A DNA stretch of 46,393 nt from an uncultured Actinomycetes bacterium (GCA_903925705.1 CAIYGJ010000035.1:1-46393), one strand, 5' to 3'; positions 20,116 to 33,565 are shown, counted from the stretch's first letter. Numbers and translations: made by a program. The notes: generated from the sequence alone by a model not told the origin.

Positions 20116-21027
20116 TTATTCAGTTATTACGCACTCGAGCGGCTTGCCAGCCAACCAAAGGTCGAACTGACTGTGGATTCGGGTACGTGCCCGATCCCAA
20201 AACACATCTCCCTCTCCCCCGTTATGAGAGGTGATAATCACATTAGGTAGTGACCAAAGTGGGTGATCGGCTGGAAGTGGTTCTGGTTCGGTTACATCTA
20301 ATGCGGCACTGATGCGGCCAGTTTTGAGTTCTGCCACCAGCGCTTGGGTATCAACAACTACGCCTCGCGCAACATTTACTAAAACTGAATCGTCCTTCAT
20401 GCTGGCTAGGAATTTCGCATCCACCATATTTACGGTTCCTGCATTATTGGGAACAATCAACATCACAACATCAGCTGATGGAATCAGGCTTGGTAGATCA
20501 GTAAAGGCATGAACATGATCGCGAGCAGTTCTGGCAACTGGAATTACTTTGCATCCGAAACCAAGTAATCGTTTTTCGGCAGCCTTACCAACATTTCCAT
20601 ATCCAATTAACAAAACTGTTTTGTCCGCAAGTGAGCGTGCAAAATATGTTTCCCAATGATGGTCTTGTTGCGCTTTGAAGGACCTTGGCATATTTCGCAG
20701 TGCGCTCAATGTTAGTAGCACTGCGAGTTCAGAAGTTGCATCATCGTGCACGCCGGCAGCATTGCAAAGGGTGACACCAGTTGGCATGAAAGGCTGAACG
20801 TTATCAAAACCAGCAGTTAAAGTCTGGATCACTTTTACATTCGTCAAGCGCGCGATTGCCTCTTCGATCGTTAGCGAGGAACCTTCATACGGAAGCACCA
20901 CAAAATCAGCACCTGCCAAAGTGTCTTTTGATAGCTCGCCAAGATCGTCGGATTCAGTGACTTGGACATCCGCTGGGAATTCATAACCCGCGACTACCCA
21001 GTCCGGAGCAATAATGTGACGACTCAT
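20116..21027 (-). CDS. D-isomer-specific 2-hydroxyacid dehydrogenase
   Basis: The 303-residue NAD(P)-dependent dehydrogenase reduces a 2-oxoacid to a D-2-hydroxyacid or the reverse. The nucleotide-binding loop is LIGYGNVGKAA (140-150), and the catalytic Arg221 (NVARGVV), Glu247 (TEPEP) and His268 (SHNGG) are all present. I chose ATG 21025-21027, because the in-frame extension upstream lacks family similarity and overlaps the divergent amidase. The substrate-specificity region matches no enzyme I can name, and phosphoglycerate, glyoxylate or branched 2-oxoacids are all possible. It sits immediately upstream of ilvD and is divergent from the amidase with a 64-nt shared promoter region (CAGAAT lies 6 nt from the start). 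Confidence 0.87.
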   Translation of the reverse strand: MSRHIIAPDWVVAGYEFPADVQVTESDDLGELSKDTLAGADFVVLPYEGSSLTIEEAIARLTNVKVIQTLTAGFDNVQPFMPTGVTLCNAAGVHDDATSELAVLLTLSALRNMPRSFKAQQDHHWETYFARSLADKTVLLIGYGNVGKAAEKRLLGFGCKVIPVARTARDHVHAFTDLPSLIPSADVVMLIVPNNAGTVNMVDAKFLASMKDDSVLVNVARGVVVDTQALVAELKTGRISAALDVTEPEPLPADHPLWSLPNVIITSHNGGEGDVFWDRARTRIHSQFDLWLAGKPLECVITE

Positions 21028-21091
21028 AAGACCATTCTGGCAATCTGGTATTTGCCAAGAACATCCGGTGGGCATGTGCCACCATAGGTGA

Positions 21092-22534
21092 ATGACTGAC
21101 CCCGACATAAGTACAGCCGATATTGGATTCACGTCTGCTTTTGACTTGGTCGAAGGACGCAGGGCTGGAGATTTCACGAGTGTCGAACTCGTCAGCACTT
21201 TGCTACACCGGATTCAAACAATTGATGATTGTGAAGGCGGTATTCAATCCGTGCTTGCGATTTCAAATGACTTAATCGATCAAGCGCAATCCTGCGACTC
21301 TCGTGAAGCAACTGGCTTTCTCCATGGGATTCCGGTTCTCATTAAGGACAACATTCAAGCCGTGGGGCTACCCGGCACCGCTGGATCCATTGCGTTGGCT
21401 GGACGCTCAGTTATTGAAGATGCTGAATTAGTTTCTCGACTTCGCGACGCTGGCGCAATAATTATGGGAAGTACAAATCTTTCGGAGTGGGCAAACATCC
21501 GTTCTGGACAATCGACCAGTGGTTGGTCCGCTGTTGGTGGGTTAACCGCGAATCCGTGGATCTACAAGCACAGTGCAGGTGGCTCGTCTTCAGGTTCGGG
21601 CGCAGCGGTTGCAGCAGGGCTAATTCCATTTGCAGTCGGGACCGAAACCGACGGCTCAATCGTTTGTCCGGCTTCGCTAAATGGCGTTGTTGGAATCAAG
21701 CCAACTGTTGGCTCAGTCTCCACGACAGGTGTAATACCAATTAGCTCGAGTCAAGATGTCCCAGGTCCGTTAGCAAGAAGTGTCGAAGACGCTGCGATGT
21801 TACTTGAAGTCTTAAGCGGTCAGTCAGGTTTAGTTGATTTATGTAACAACGATGAGCCGCTTCGAATTGGTGTAGTTCGTGCCTGGCTTACTGGCCATGA
21901 TGGCGCAAATAAACTGTTTGAAGAGTCATTATTGAAGCTCGCTGCAGCTGGAATTGAATTGTTCGAAGTTGTAGTCGAAGAAATGCCGGAACAAGCCGGC
22001 GATGACGAAGGTGTCGTACTTTTTCACGAACTGTCCGAAGACCTATCGCTTTATCTAACGAACCGTGCTGGTGATGGCGTTAAATCCCTTTCTGACGTTG
22101 TTGAATTCAACAAGCAGAATTCTGATGTAGAAATGGAATATTTTGGGCAAGATTATCTTGAGCTAGCTGTTTCCTCTGGTGGCCGAAATGAAACTTACAA
22201 AGCTGCTCGAGCACGAAACCTGGATTGGGCACTTAATCAGGTTCTGTCCCCTGCTTTTACTGGTGTTGATGTTCTAGTTGGAATTCCTTATGCGCCAGCG
22301 TGGATTTCGACTCTTGGCGAAGGCGATGACTTTAGTAATGCCGGCTGGATGACACATGCCCCAGCGATTGCCGGATGGCCGCTAGGTTGCCTTCCAATGG
22401 GACTAGTTGATGGGTTGCCAGTAGGAATAGGCGTAGCTGCCCAGGCAAACGATGAAAAAGGATTGGTTAGAGCGATGGCAATAATTGAGCGAGTTTTTGA
22501 CTTAGGAGATTTCCGGCCGAGCTTTATTCGTTAG
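21092..22534 (+). CDS. Amidase signature-family hydrolase
   Basis: This 480-residue amidase has the Ser-cisSer-Lys triad: Lys85 in GIPVLIKDNI, the cis-serine in the glycine/serine loop AGGSSSGSGAAVAAG (from about 162), and nucleophile Ser189 in GTETDGSIVCPAS. It resembles GatA-like and peptide-amide amidases, but lacks a GatB/GatC context and differs clearly from the true GatA at 24489-25991. It has no signal peptide, so it should be cytoplasmic. The substrate is unknown. CACCAT lies 6 nt before the ATG, and AGG only 3 nt before it, so the start may be leaderless. Its last four codons and stop are repeated in tandem downstream. Confidence 0.9.
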   Translation: MTDPDISTADIGFTSAFDLVEGRRAGDFTSVELVSTLLHRIQTIDDCEGGIQSVLAISNDLIDQAQSCDSREATGFLHGIPVLIKDNIQAVGLPGTAGSIALAGRSVIEDAELVSRLRDAGAIIMGSTNLSEWANIRSGQSTSGWSAVGGLTANPWIYKHSAGGSSSGSGAAVAAGLIPFAVGTETDGSIVCPASLNGVVGIKPTVGSVSTTGVIPISSSQDVPGPLARSVEDAAMLLEVLSGQSGLVDLCNNDEPLRIGVVRAWLTGHDGANKLFEESLLKLAAAGIELFEVVVEEMPEQAGDDEGVVLFHELSEDLSLYLTNRAGDGVKSLSDVVEFNKQNSDVEMEYFGQDYLELAVSSGGRNETYKAARARNLDWALNQVLSPAFTGVDVLVGIPYAPAWISTLGEGDDFSNAGWMTHAPAIAGWPLGCLPMGLVDGLPVGIGVAAQANDEKGLVRAMAIIERVFDLGDFRPSFIR

Positions 22535-22545
22535 CTTTATTCGTT
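22520..22545 (+). repeat. Exact tandem 13-nt repeat across the amidase stop codon
   Basis: AGCTTTATTCGTT occurs twice back to back (22520-22532 and 22533-22545). Each copy can be read as Ser-Phe-Ile-Arg-stop, with TAG after the first and TGA after the second. The second copy contains the stop of the convergent TipAS gene (22537-22539). Confidence 0.9.
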
Positions 22546-22965
22546 GATAAGTACGTTCAACGCATAATGCGCCATGGCATCACGTTGAAATGGTGCCAGC
22601 TGTGGATGAATTCCATTAAATCTTTCTAGGAAATCTGGGCTTTCGTTATACATATCTCCAAGGGCTAGATAAGCCTCTGCAGTTGGGCTCCAAAATTGCG
22701 AAACCCAGCGAAAGTGATCTGCTATTACTTCTTGAGTTCGAGCATCTTCTGGTTCAACGCCTGCATCAATTAGCTCGACTAAGCGGGCATCGATCTCAGC
22801 TAATTCTTTTTGAATTAGTACGCCATCTTCTTTCGACCACTCTGACATGCGCTGCTTCGACTCGGCAACATGACTAGCTGATTCTGGATACTTTTCAATT
22901 AATTCGCGTTCCCACTTTTCCTGTTGCGCATCGTCTGCGCCTTCGAAAACATCGGAAGCCTTCAT
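22537..22965 (-). CDS. Stand-alone TipAS-domain protein
   Basis: The 142-residue protein matches the TipAS antibiotic-recognition domain, the C-terminal thiopeptide-binding half of TipA-type MerR regulators. The conserved ESKQRMSEWSKEDG-like segment (about 36-48), the acidic helical middle and the C-terminal FQRDAMAHYALNVL are visible. The MerR helix-turn-helix is absent, so it cannot bind DNA as TipAL does. The short TipAS form made from an internal start in Streptomyces sequesters thiopeptides; the same binding role here is inference. It starts 9 nt after the gatB stop and so is the last gene of the gatC-gatA-gatB unit. Confidence 0.85.
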   Translation of the reverse strand: MKASDVFEGADDAQQEKWERELIEKYPESASHVAESKQRMSEWSKEDGVLIQKELAEIDARLVELIDAGVEPEDARTQEVIADHFRWVSQFWSPTAEAYLALGDMYNESPDFLERFNGIHPQLAPFQRDAMAHYALNVLINE

Positions 22966-22974
22966 AGTGAATAA

Positions 22975-24489
22975 CTATTCGGAAACGCCAAGTTTTTCGA
23001 ATAGCAATTCTCGAACGCGTGCAGCGTCTGCTTGACCTCGAGTTGCTTTCATAACGGCGCCAACTACTGAGCCAGCGGCGGCAAGCTTTCCGGACTTTAT
23101 GGTTTCCGCGACAGCAGGATCTGCAGCCAATGCTTCATCAATGGCAGCAAGTAGTGGGCCGTCATCAGAAACTACAGCAAGCCCGCGGGCCTTAACGATT
23201 TCATCGATGTCGCCTTCGCCAGCAATTACACCTTCAAGTGCCTGGCGTGCCAACTTGTCGTTTAACGATCCTGCAGAAATCAATTCCTCGAGGCGCTTGA
23301 GATGTGCTGGTGTAACTGGAAGTTCTTCCAATTCGATTCCGCGATCGTTTGCAATTCGCGACAATTCACCTGTCCACCACTTGCGCGCTGCAGCAGGATC
23401 AACGCCTGCATCAACTGCTTCAACAATCAGATCTAGTGCGCCTGAGTTGATAACGGTATTCATGTCGATTTCGCTCAGGCCCCAGTCCGCTACCAGGCGG
23501 GCACGACGGACTGCAGGATTTTCTGGCAGTGAGGCGCGAAGTTCTTCAACCCATTCGCGTGATGGTGCGATTGGTAACAAATCTGGCTCTGGGAAATATC
23601 GGTAATCTTCGGCATCTGACTTTGGGCGACCTGAAGTCGAGATCCCGGTATCTTCATGCCAGTGGCGAGTTTCTTGCACAATACTTTCGCCGCCAGCAAG
23701 TCTGGCTGCGTGACGGGTTACTTCATAACGAACTGCACGCTCAACAGAGCGAAGTGAGTTCACGTTCTTGGTTTCGGAACGGGTGCCTAATTTTGATTCT
23801 GGTGTCTCACGTAGTGACAAGTTAACGTCACAGCGAAGTGAGCCCTGTTCCATCTTTACGTCCGAGACGCCAAGGCCACGAAGGATGTCACGAAGCGCAG
23901 CTACGTATGCCTTTGCAACTTCTGGTGCATACTTACCAGTGCCTGTAATTGGCTTGGTCACAATTTCAATTAATGGAATACCAGCACGGTTGTAATCCAC
24001 TAGTGAGTAATCAGCACCGTGGATACGGCCAGTTGCGCCACCAACGTGAGAGTTCTTGCCAGTGTCTTCTTCCATGTGCGCGCGCTCAATCGGAACCCGG
24101 AAAGTCTTGCGACCTTCATCTGTGTCGATCTCAACATCTAAGTAGCCTTCAAAAGCAATCGGTTCGTCGTATTGCGAAGTCTGGAAGTTCTTTGGCATGT
24201 CTGGGTAGAAATAGTTCTTGCGGGCAAAGCGGCACCATTCGGCGATCTGGCAATTAAGTGCAAGGCCGATCCGAATTGCAGATTCAACACCAATTTTGTT
24301 CAATGTTGGCAATGCGCCAGGCAAACCTAAACAAACTGGACAGACCTGAGTATTTGGTGGCGCGCCGAAAACAGTCGAGCAGCCACAAAACATCTTGGTG
24401 TTTGTACCAAGTTCAACGTGCACTTCCAAACCTAAAACTGGATCAAACTTGGAAATAGCCTCGTCGTAATTCATTGTTGCTTCAGCCAT
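22975..24489 (-). CDS. gatB: Asp-tRNA(Asn)/Glu-tRNA(Gln) amidotransferase subunit B
   Basis: GatB is the tRNA-binding kinase subunit of GatCAB, which activates mischarged Glu-tRNA(Gln) or Asp-tRNA(Asn) for transamidation. The 504-residue protein has the GatB cradle domain with LGLEVHVEL, the zinc-binding cysteines in [13 protein letters not shown] and VCPVCLG, and the C-terminal helical and YqeY-like tail (about 360-500). I chose ATG 24487-24489, since it overlaps the gatA stop by one base (TGATG); a longer in-frame extension lies inside gatA. Actinobacteria commonly lack glutaminyl-tRNA synthetase, so the complex is likely essential. Confidence 0.96.
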   Translation of the reverse strand: MAEATMNYDEAISKFDPVLGLEVHVELGTNTKMFCGCSTVFGAPPNTQVCPVCLGLPGALPTLNKIGVESAIRIGLALNCQIAEWCRFARKNYFYPDMPKNFQTSQYDEPIAFEGYLDVEIDTDEGRKTFRVPIERAHMEEDTGKNSHVGGATGRIHGADYSLVDYNRAGIPLIEIVTKPITGTGKYAPEVAKAYVAALRDILRGLGVSDVKMEQGSLRCDVNLSLRETPESKLGTRSETKNVNSLRSVERAVRYEVTRHAARLAGGESIVQETRHWHEDTGISTSGRPKSDAEDYRYFPEPDLLPIAPSREWVEELRASLPENPAVRRARLVADWGLSEIDMNTVINSGALDLIVEAVDAGVDPAAARKWWTGELSRIANDRGIELEELPVTPAHLKRLEELISAGSLNDKLARQALEGVIAGEGDIDEIVKARGLAVVSDDGPLLAAIDEALAADPAVAETIKSGKLAAAGSVVGAVMKATRGQADAARVRELLFEKLGVSE

Positions 24490-25991
24490 CACGCACCTGC
24501 CAACTCTGGAGCCATACCCAGGATTGGGCCACCCCACTTGGCAAGCAATTCACGTTCAATTGCTGCGCCAACGTTATACAAACGATCATCAGCCATGGCT
24601 GGCGCGATGATCTGCAATCCAACTGGCAAGTTATCTTCTGGCGCAAGACCGATTGGAAGTGACATACCTGGCAAGCCAGCCATGTTTACCGGAATAGTTG
24701 CTACGTCATTTAGATACATCGCTAATGGATCATCTAGTTTCTCGCCGATCTTAAAAGCAGTTGTTGGCGCAGTTGGAGAAATCAACACATCAACTTTTGC
24801 GAACGCAGCATCGAAATCTTGCTTGATTAAGGTACGAACTTTTTGAGCCTGACCGTAATAAGCGTCGTAGTAACCAGCTGAAAGTGCGTAAGTTCCAAGA
24901 ATGATTCGGCGAATAACTTCCGAGCCAAAGCCCGATGCACGAGTTTCGCTCATAACTTGTTCTACTGACTTCGTGCCATCGTCACCAACACGATTTCCAA
25001 AGCGAATTCCATCGAATTTGGCTAAGTTACTTGATGCCTCACTTGGCAGAATCAAATAGTAAGCGGCCAGAGCGGCTGGGAAGCTCGGGCAAGAAACGTC
25101 AACAACTTCTGCACCCAAACTTTCGATCAGAGCAACGCTTTCTTCAAATCGAGAGCGCACCCCTGCTTGGTAACCTTCGCCACCAAGTTCCTTGACGATC
25201 CCAACTTTCATGCCCTTGATGTCTGCGCGCTTTGCCGCAGCAATCACATCAGGAACTGGTGCATTGATTGAAGTTGAATCCATTGGATCGTGTCCGGCAA
25301 TCACGCTGTGCAGAAGTGCGGTGTCTAATACGTTTCGCGCACAAGGGCCAGCCTGGTCAAGTGATGACGCTAAAGCCACGATGCCGTAACGACTTACGCC
25401 ACCATAAGTTGGCTTCACACCTACCGAACCAGTTACTGCTGCTGGCTGACGAATTGAGCCGCCAGTGTCAGTACCGATAGCAAGCGGTGCTTCAAACGAA
25501 GACACACACGCAGAAGATCCACCGCCGGATCCACCAGGGATTCGTTCTAAGTCCCAAGGGTTATGAGTTGGACCAAATGCGGAATGTTCTGTTGATGACC
25601 CCATAGCAAATTCATCCATGTTTGTCTTACCAAGAATTACTACACCGGCTTCACGCAACTTCGTTACCACGGTTGCATCGTAAGGCGGAATCCAACCATC
25701 AAGAACTTTTGAACCGCAAGTTGTTGGAAGTCCATTTGTCGCCAAGATATCTTTTAGCCCAAGAGGCACACCAGCAAGAACTGAAAGTTTGTCGCCAGCT
25801 TTTACTTTGGCATCTACTGCGGCGGCACTTGCAAGTGCACCTTTAGTATCAACATGCAAGAAAGCGTGAACTGCGCCATCAACAGCAGCAATTCGATCCA
25901 AGTGAGCCTGTGCAACTTCAACTGCTGATACTTCACCGGATGAAACTAACCCAGCAAGTTCTGATGCGTCTTTGCGAATGAGGTCAGACAT
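24489..25991 (-). CDS. gatA: Asp-tRNA(Asn)/Glu-tRNA(Gln) amidotransferase subunit A
   Basis: GatA is the glutaminase subunit that supplies ammonia to the amidotransferase. The 500-residue amidase-signature protein has Lys in [10 protein letters not shown], the glycine/serine loop [12 protein letters not shown], and the nucleophile in [31 protein letters not shown] is characteristic of true GatA. The ATG lies 2 nt after the gatC stop, with a GAGGAG Shine-Dalgarno made from the last gatC codons, 5-6 nt away. Confidence 0.97.
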   Translation of the reverse strand: MSDLIRKDASELAGLVSSGEVSAVEVAQAHLDRIAAVDGAVHAFLHVDTKGALASAAAVDAKVKAGDKLSVLAGVPLGLKDILATNGLPTTCGSKVLDGWIPPYDATVVTKLREAGVVILGKTNMDEFAMGSSTEHSAFGPTHNPWDLERIPGGSGGGSSACVSSFEAPLAIGTDTGGSIRQPAAVTGSVGVKPTYGGVSRYGIVALASSLDQAGPCARNVLDTALLHSVIAGHDPMDSTSINAPVPDVIAAAKRADIKGMKVGIVKELGGEGYQAGVRSRFEESVALIESLGAEVVDVSCPSFPAALAAYYLILPSEASSNLAKFDGIRFGNRVGDDGTKSVEQVMSETRASGFGSEVIRRIILGTYALSAGYYDAYYGQAQKVRTLIKQDFDAAFAKVDVLISPTAPTTAFKIGEKLDDPLAMYLNDVATIPVNMAGLPGMSLPIGLAPEDNLPVGLQIIAPAMADDRLYNVGAAIERELLAKWGGPILGMAPELAGA

Positions 25992-25993
25992 TC

Positions 25994-26290
25994 TTACTCC
26001 TCATCCAAAATACGTGGCACGCGGAATCTTTCATCTTCCACAGCGGGTGCGCCAGATAGCGCCTGCTCTGCAGTTAATGAAACCCCAGGTATGTCTTCGC
26101 GAAAAACATTGGTCATAGGAACTGGGTGGCTCATAGCTGCAACATTTGCAGTGTCAAGACTTGATACCTCAGCAACGGCATTCAAAATCGCATCCAACTG
26201 CTGGGCATAGTGGCCCAATTCACTTGAAGGGATGTTGATGCGGGCTAGATGAGCTAAATGCGCCACATCTTCTTGGGAAATTCCGGACAT
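25994..26290 (-). CDS. gatC: Asp-tRNA(Asn)/Glu-tRNA(Gln) amidotransferase subunit C
   Basis: The 98-residue GatC wraps around and stabilises the GatA-GatB interface. It begins with the family's [12 protein letters not shown] helix, then the [13 protein letters not shown] helix, and ends with the conserved RVPRILDEE. It is the first gene of gatC-gatA-gatB-tipAS. TAGAAT ends 6 nt upstream of the ATG and no Shine-Dalgarno is seen, so the operon mRNA probably starts at the gatC start codon. Confidence 0.95.
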   Translation of the reverse strand: MSGISQEDVAHLAHLARINIPSSELGHYAQQLDAILNAVAEVSSLDTANVAAMSHPVPMTNVFREDIPGVSLTAEQALSGAPAVEDERFRVPRILDEE

Positions 26291-26302
26291 GACTCAATTC
26301 TA
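26291..26302 (-). promoter_or_regulatory. Predicted leaderless promoter of the gat operon
   Basis: TAGAAT (26297-26302 on minus) ends 6 nt before the gatC ATG. It is the same hexamer at the same distance as upstream of iscS and the zinc-ribbon protein gene. No -35 is evident. Confidence 0.5.
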
Positions 26303-26330
26303 TTGGGAACTTTCTCGGCCCAGTTTCGCG

Positions 26331-29472
<3,142 letters not shown>

Positions 29473-29473
<1 letters not shown>

Positions 29474-30564
29474 TAAACGGATGCCGATCGACGTGATCGA
29501 GAAACTGTAGCGCTTCCGATCACACGTGTTCCGTCATAAAAAACTGCAGCTTGGCCAGCAGCTAAGCCCCGCAGATAATCATCAAGCTGAATAGTTACTA
29601 AACCATCATCGCCAATATGAAGTGTGGCTGGTAAACCTTCGCCGTGCGCTCGAATCTGAACATGAATTCGGGTTCCACTTGCTGGGACTGGCCCTGCCCA
29701 TCTTGGCTTAATTGTTTCAATTACATCAATATCCAGTAATACCGGTGGACCAACCATGACAACGTTGTTTTTAACATCGACATCAACTACATAGCGGCGT
29801 TCGCCATCTCCGGTTGGATTGCCAAGTGCTAGTCCACGACGTTGACCAACTGTAAATGCATGTGCGCCGGCATGCGTTCCAACTTTGTTTCCAGTCTCTG
29901 CATCTACAACAACACCAGGAACTGATTCGATCTGCCTGGACAACCAGCCCGCAGTATCGCCATCGGGAATAAAGCAGATGTCATGGCTGTCTGGTTTCGC
30001 GGCAACTAAAATTCCACGTCGATCGGCCTCGGCTCGGACTTCAACTTTTGTACTATCGCCAAGTGGGAACATCGAATGGGCAATTTGATCGGCAGTTAAT
30101 ACGCCAAGCACATAGGACTGGTCTTTCAGCGGGTCTATTGCGCGGTGAAGTTCTGGACCGTTTTCACCTTGGAAGATTTGGGCATAGTGCCCCGTGACAA
30201 CCGCATCAAAGCCCAGTGCCATAGCTCGTTCCAAAACCGCTTCAAACTTGATGCTTTCATTGCAGCGCAGGCATGGATTCGGAGTGCGTCCAGCAGCGTA
30301 TTCAGAAATGAAATCTTCAATCACTTTTTCCTGAAACTCCGAAGATAAATCCCAAACATAAAATGGTGCACCCAACATGTCGGCAGCCCGAAAAGCATCA
30401 TTGGAATCTTCAATAGTGCAACAACCGCGAGCGCCAGTTCGATGAGATTGTGGATTTCTAGAAAGAGCTAAGTGAACGGCAGTTACATCGTGCCCGGCAT
30501 CTACGGCTCGAGCGGCCGCTACTGCAGAGTCAACGCCACCTGAAAGTGCTGCTAATACTCGCAT
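29473..30564 (-). CDS. mnmA: tRNA-specific 2-thiouridylase MnmA
   Basis: MnmA makes 2-thiouridine at the wobble position of tRNAs for Glu, Gln and Lys, using ATP and persulfide sulfur. The 363-residue protein starts with the PP-loop [12 protein letters not shown] (7-18). The catalytic cysteines are Cys98 in NPCLRCN and Cys197 in [10 protein letters not shown], and the C-terminal beta-barrel follows (about 280-355). The start codon overlaps the stop of the cysteine desulfurase gene by one base (TGATG), which fits direct sulfur transfer from that enzyme. Its targets overlap the tRNA species served by the nearby GatCAB. Confidence 0.96.
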
Positions 30565-31754
30565 CAGACACGCACCGGTGCGGTAGTTAGCTTTGGAACC
30601 CCAGCGCGCTTAGCTCTTTCAATTGCACTTGGCAGAACCTCAATGAGTTTGTCTATGTCACCCTGTGTCGTTGTGCTGCCGAGCGAGAAGCGCAATGTGC
30701 TTCGTGCTGCATCATCATCGGCACCCATAGCGAGCAATACATGTGATGGTTGCGGGACGCCTGCGTTACATGCTGACCCAACTGAACATTCAACACCCTG
30801 GGCATCTAGCAGCATCAGCAGTGAGTCACCTAGGCAGCCAGGGAAAATAAAGTGCGCATTATTTGCTAAGCGATTACTTTTTGCTCCGGTATAAATCGCC
30901 TCTGGTGCAATCTCCATTACGCGCTTTACCAAATCATCACGAAGCGCAGTTACCCGAGCAACAGTTTCGGATCGCCGTGCAGAAGTAATTTCTAGCGCAG
31001 TAGCAAAACCGACAATCGCTGGCGCATCGAGGGTTCCAGAGCGGACATCGCGCTCTTGCCCGCCACCATGAATCAAAGGAGTGACATGACAATCCCGGCT
31101 GATTACAAGTGCGCCAATTCCGTGTGGGCCACCAACCTTGTGTCCTGAGATGCTCATCGCACAAACGCCGAGTTCAGAAAAATTCAGATCCAACCAAGCT
31201 GGCGCCTGAACTGCATCAGTGTGGAAACGAATTCCAAATTCACGAGTAACTGCAGTTAAGGCAGTGATGTCATTTATAGTTCCGACTTCATTGTTTCCCA
31301 AAATAACACTTACTACTCCAACGTCACTTGGATCATCGCCTAAAGCTTCGCGAAGTGCTTCTGGAGTAATTCTTCCTTCAGCATCTGATTTGATCCAAGT
31401 AACCTCGAAGCCTTCAGAGTCTCCAAGCCAACGCACTGGATCCATAACGGCATGATGTTCGGTGCTACCCGCAACCACACGAATCCGGCGAGAATCTTTA
31501 TTTCGTTGATCCCACGCAATGCCCTTGACCGCAATGTTGTTTGCTTCAGTGCCACCAGCAGTGAATACAACTTCGGCAGACCCACAGCCAACAGCGCGTG
31601 CTACTCGTTCCCGAGACTCTTCTACGGCTCGTCTGGCTTTTCGGCCAGAGGCATGCAGGGATGAAGGGTTGCCAGGCTCGCTAAGCAACTTCGTCATGGC
31701 CGCAACGGCCTCCGGAAGCATTGGGGTCGTCGCAGCGTTATCTAAATACGCCAC
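30564..31754 (-). CDS. iscS: Cysteine desulfurase (IscS/NifS family)
   Basis: This 396-residue PLP enzyme takes sulfur from cysteine as an enzyme-bound persulfide for tRNA thiolation and Fe-S assembly. [10 protein letters not shown] opens the protein, the PLP lysine is in [16 protein letters not shown], the phosphate-binding motif is TAGGTEANN, and the persulfide cysteine is in [10 protein letters not shown]. The start is GTG at 31752-31754. An upstream Shine-Dalgarno is absent and TAGAAT lies 6 nt away, so a leaderless mRNA is likely. It heads the iscS-mnmA-metE-like-ligA operon, in which every junction overlaps by 1-4 nt. Confidence 0.95.
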   Translation of the reverse strand: MAYLDNAATTPMLPEAVAAMTKLLSEPGNPSSLHASGRKARRAVEESRERVARAVGCGSAEVVFTAGGTEANNIAVKGIAWDQRNKDSRRIRVVAGSTEHHAVMDPVRWLGDSEGFEVTWIKSDAEGRITPEALREALGDDPSDVGVVSVILGNNEVGTINDITALTAVTREFGIRFHTDAVQAPAWLDLNFSELGVCAMSISGHKVGGPHGIGALVISRDCHVTPLIHGGGQERDVRSGTLDAPAIVGFATALEITSARRSETVARVTALRDDLVKRVMEIAPEAIYTGAKSNRLANNAHFIFPGCLGDSLLMLLDAQGVECSVGSACNAGVPQPSHVLLAMGADDDAARSTLRFSLGSTTTQGDIDKLIEVLPSAIERAKRAGVPKLTTAPVRV

Positions 31755-31766
31755 GTATTCATTCTA
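31755..31766 (-). promoter_or_regulatory. Predicted leaderless promoter of iscS operon
   Basis: TAGAAT (31761-31766 on minus) ends 6 nt before the GTG start of iscS. No Shine-Dalgarno precedes the GTG. Confidence 0.5.
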
Positions 31767-31823
31767 GATGAGTTCAACAGACCATGAATTTTTCAGTTTT
31801 GAGAAAAACCCACTATCTAGTGA

Positions 31824-32777
31824 CTACTTGCGGGCTTTTACCCGAGCAGTTAGGTCTGGAACTACTGAATGCAGGTCGCCGACAACACCGAAGTCAGCTA
31901 AATCAAAGATCGGTGCGTCTGCATCTTTATTAACTACGACGACGGTCTTAGAAGTTTGCATACCTGCACGGTGCTGAATTGCGCCTGAAATTCCATTTGC
32001 AACGTAAAGCTGTGGCGATACGGTCTTTCCGGTTTGGCCAACCTGGAACTGGTGTGGATACCAACCTGCGTCAGTTGCAGCGCGGGATGCACCAACTGCA
32101 GCGCCAAGTGAATCAGCCAATGGCTCAATCACGCTGGCAAATCCTTCGTCGCTGCCGACACCACGTCCGCCTGAGACCACAATTGCAGCTTCAGACAAAT
32201 CTGGGCGGCCACTCTTTTGAACTGAAACACGATTAACAACTTTGGTCGCACTTGCAGCGGCGCTGACTTCAGCAGCTACATCAACGCGAGTTGCGGTTCC
32301 ACCAGACTGAACAGGTGCGATTGAGTTTGTTCGCACAGTGATAACTGGGATCCCCTTGGATACCTTTGAGTGAACAATAGTTGCGCCACCAAATACGTTT
32401 TGAGTGGCAACAACATCGGCTGATACTGCAACAGCGTCAGTGATGACACCAGAATCAATCGCAACTGCTAAGCGGCCAGCGATTTCCTTGCCGTCTGCTG
32501 ATGATGGGATCAAAACTGCTGCTGGTGACTTTTCAGAAACTAGCTTCACAAGCACATCAACAGTTGGGACTACAACGTGATCCAAGAATGCTTGACCATC
32601 AGCGACATAAACCGTCTTGGCACCATGATCGCCAAGAGTCGCAAGCGCAGAGTCTGCGCCAGGTCCAACGAATACTGCACTTGGTTCGCCAATTCCGGCA
32701 GCCATCGCAAGTAATTCAAGGGAAACTTTTTTAATGGCGCCTTCGGAATGCTCGATTAGTACTAATACTTCAGACAT
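31824..32777 (-). CDS. etfA: Electron transfer flavoprotein alpha subunit
   Basis: EtfA (FixB) binds FAD and passes electrons from acyl-CoA dehydrogenases to the quinone pool through ETF:quinone oxidoreductase. The 317-residue protein has the N-terminal adenine-nucleotide-hydrolase-like domain and the C-terminal FAD domain with VSGGRGVGSDEGF, AAVGASRAATDAGW, the FAD-binding QVGQTGKTVSPQLYVANGIS-type signature and SGAIQHRAGM. GGAG lies 6 nt before the ATG. It starts 8 nt after the etfB stop, so the subunits are co-expressed. Confidence 0.96.
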   Translation of the reverse strand: MSEVLVLIEHSEGAIKKVSLELLAMAAGIGEPSAVFVGPGADSALATLGDHGAKTVYVADGQAFLDHVVVPTVDVLVKLVSEKSPAAVLIPSSADGKEIAGRLAVAIDSGVITDAVAVSADVVATQNVFGGATIVHSKVSKGIPVITVRTNSIAPVQSGGTATRVDVAAEVSAAASATKVVNRVSVQKSGRPDLSEAAIVVSGGRGVGSDEGFASVIEPLADSLGAAVGASRAATDAGWYPHQFQVGQTGKTVSPQLYVANGISGAIQHRAGMQTSKTVVVVNKDADAPIFDLADFGVVGDLHSVVPDLTARVKARK

Positions 32778-32785
32778 GAGTGCTC

Positions 32786-33565
32786 CTATATAAATTTCTG
32801 GGTGACGAGGAATTCTTCAATTTTTTCAGCGCCATTACCTTCATCGGTAATAACTGTGCCTTTGGCTTTTGCTGGGCGTTCTGCAAAATCTTTAACTTCA
32901 CTCCAAGCATTGGCAAGTCCAACTGATGCTGCATCCAAGCCAATGTCAGCAAGACTCAAAGTTTCCATCGGCGCTTTCTTTGCAGCCATGATGTTTTTGA
33001 ATGATGGGTAACGAGGTTCGTTTGTTTTTTCAACAACTGAAACCACCGCTGGCAAACTTGACTGAACTTCGTCGTAACCGTAATCGGTAACTCGGTGAAT
33101 AGTTAAAGTTGAACCGTTAACTTCTACTTTGTTGGCAAACGTCATCTGTGGCAAACCTAGTCGGGCGGAAACCATTGCGGGAACTACGCTCATGCGGGCA
33201 TCTGTTGATTCAGATCCGAAAATAATCAAATCAAAGCCACGGCCTTCAAGTGCCTTAGCGAGTACTAATGAAGTAGCTAATGCGTCGGAACCGTGCAGCG
33301 CAGGATCACTGATGTGAATTCCCGCGTGCGCACCCATTGAGATTGCTTTACGTACACTGTCAGCAGCTTCATCTGGACCCATGGAAAGAATGGTTACTTC
33401 ACCTTCGCCGGCTTCAACAATTCGAAGCGCCTCTTCAACGGCATATTCATCAAGTTCATTCACGACTCGGTCAGCAGCGGCACGATCTAAGGTGCTATCG
33501 CTTGCTGTCAATTTCTTTTCAGCCCAGCTATCTGGAACCTGCTTTACGCATACACAAATCTTCAT
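32786..33565 (-). CDS. etfB: Electron transfer flavoprotein beta subunit
   Basis: EtfB (FixA) partners EtfA and binds AMP as a structural ligand. The 259-residue protein opens KICVCVKQVPDSWAEKKL and has NELDEYAVEEALRI, SMGPDEAADSVRKAISMGA, and the family signature DYGYDEVQSSLPAVVSVVE. AAAGGAG lies about 6 nt before the ATG. An upstream short inverted repeat GATTG-GATA-CAATC lies in the 154-nt gap toward echA; its meaning is unknown. The ETF pair serves the fatty-acid and branched-chain acyl-CoA oxidation enzymes encoded nearby. Confidence 0.96.
   Translation of the reverse strand: MKICVCVKQVPDSWAEKKLTASDSTLDRAAADRVVNELDEYAVEEALRIVEAGEGEVTILSMGPDEAADSVRKAISMGAHAGIHISDPALHGSDALATSLVLAKALEGRGFDLIIFGSESTDARMSVVPAMVSARLGLPQMTFANKVEVNGSTLTIHRVTDYGYDEVQSSLPAVVSVVEKTNEPRYPSFKNIMAAKKAPMETLSLADIGLDAASVGLANAWSEVKDFAERPAKAKGTVITDEGNGAEKIEEFLVTQKFI

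Noticed and set aside
24490..24537. 16-residue N-terminal extension of GatB
   Set aside because: It lies inside gatA; the one-base stop/start overlap at 24489 is the usual arrangement.
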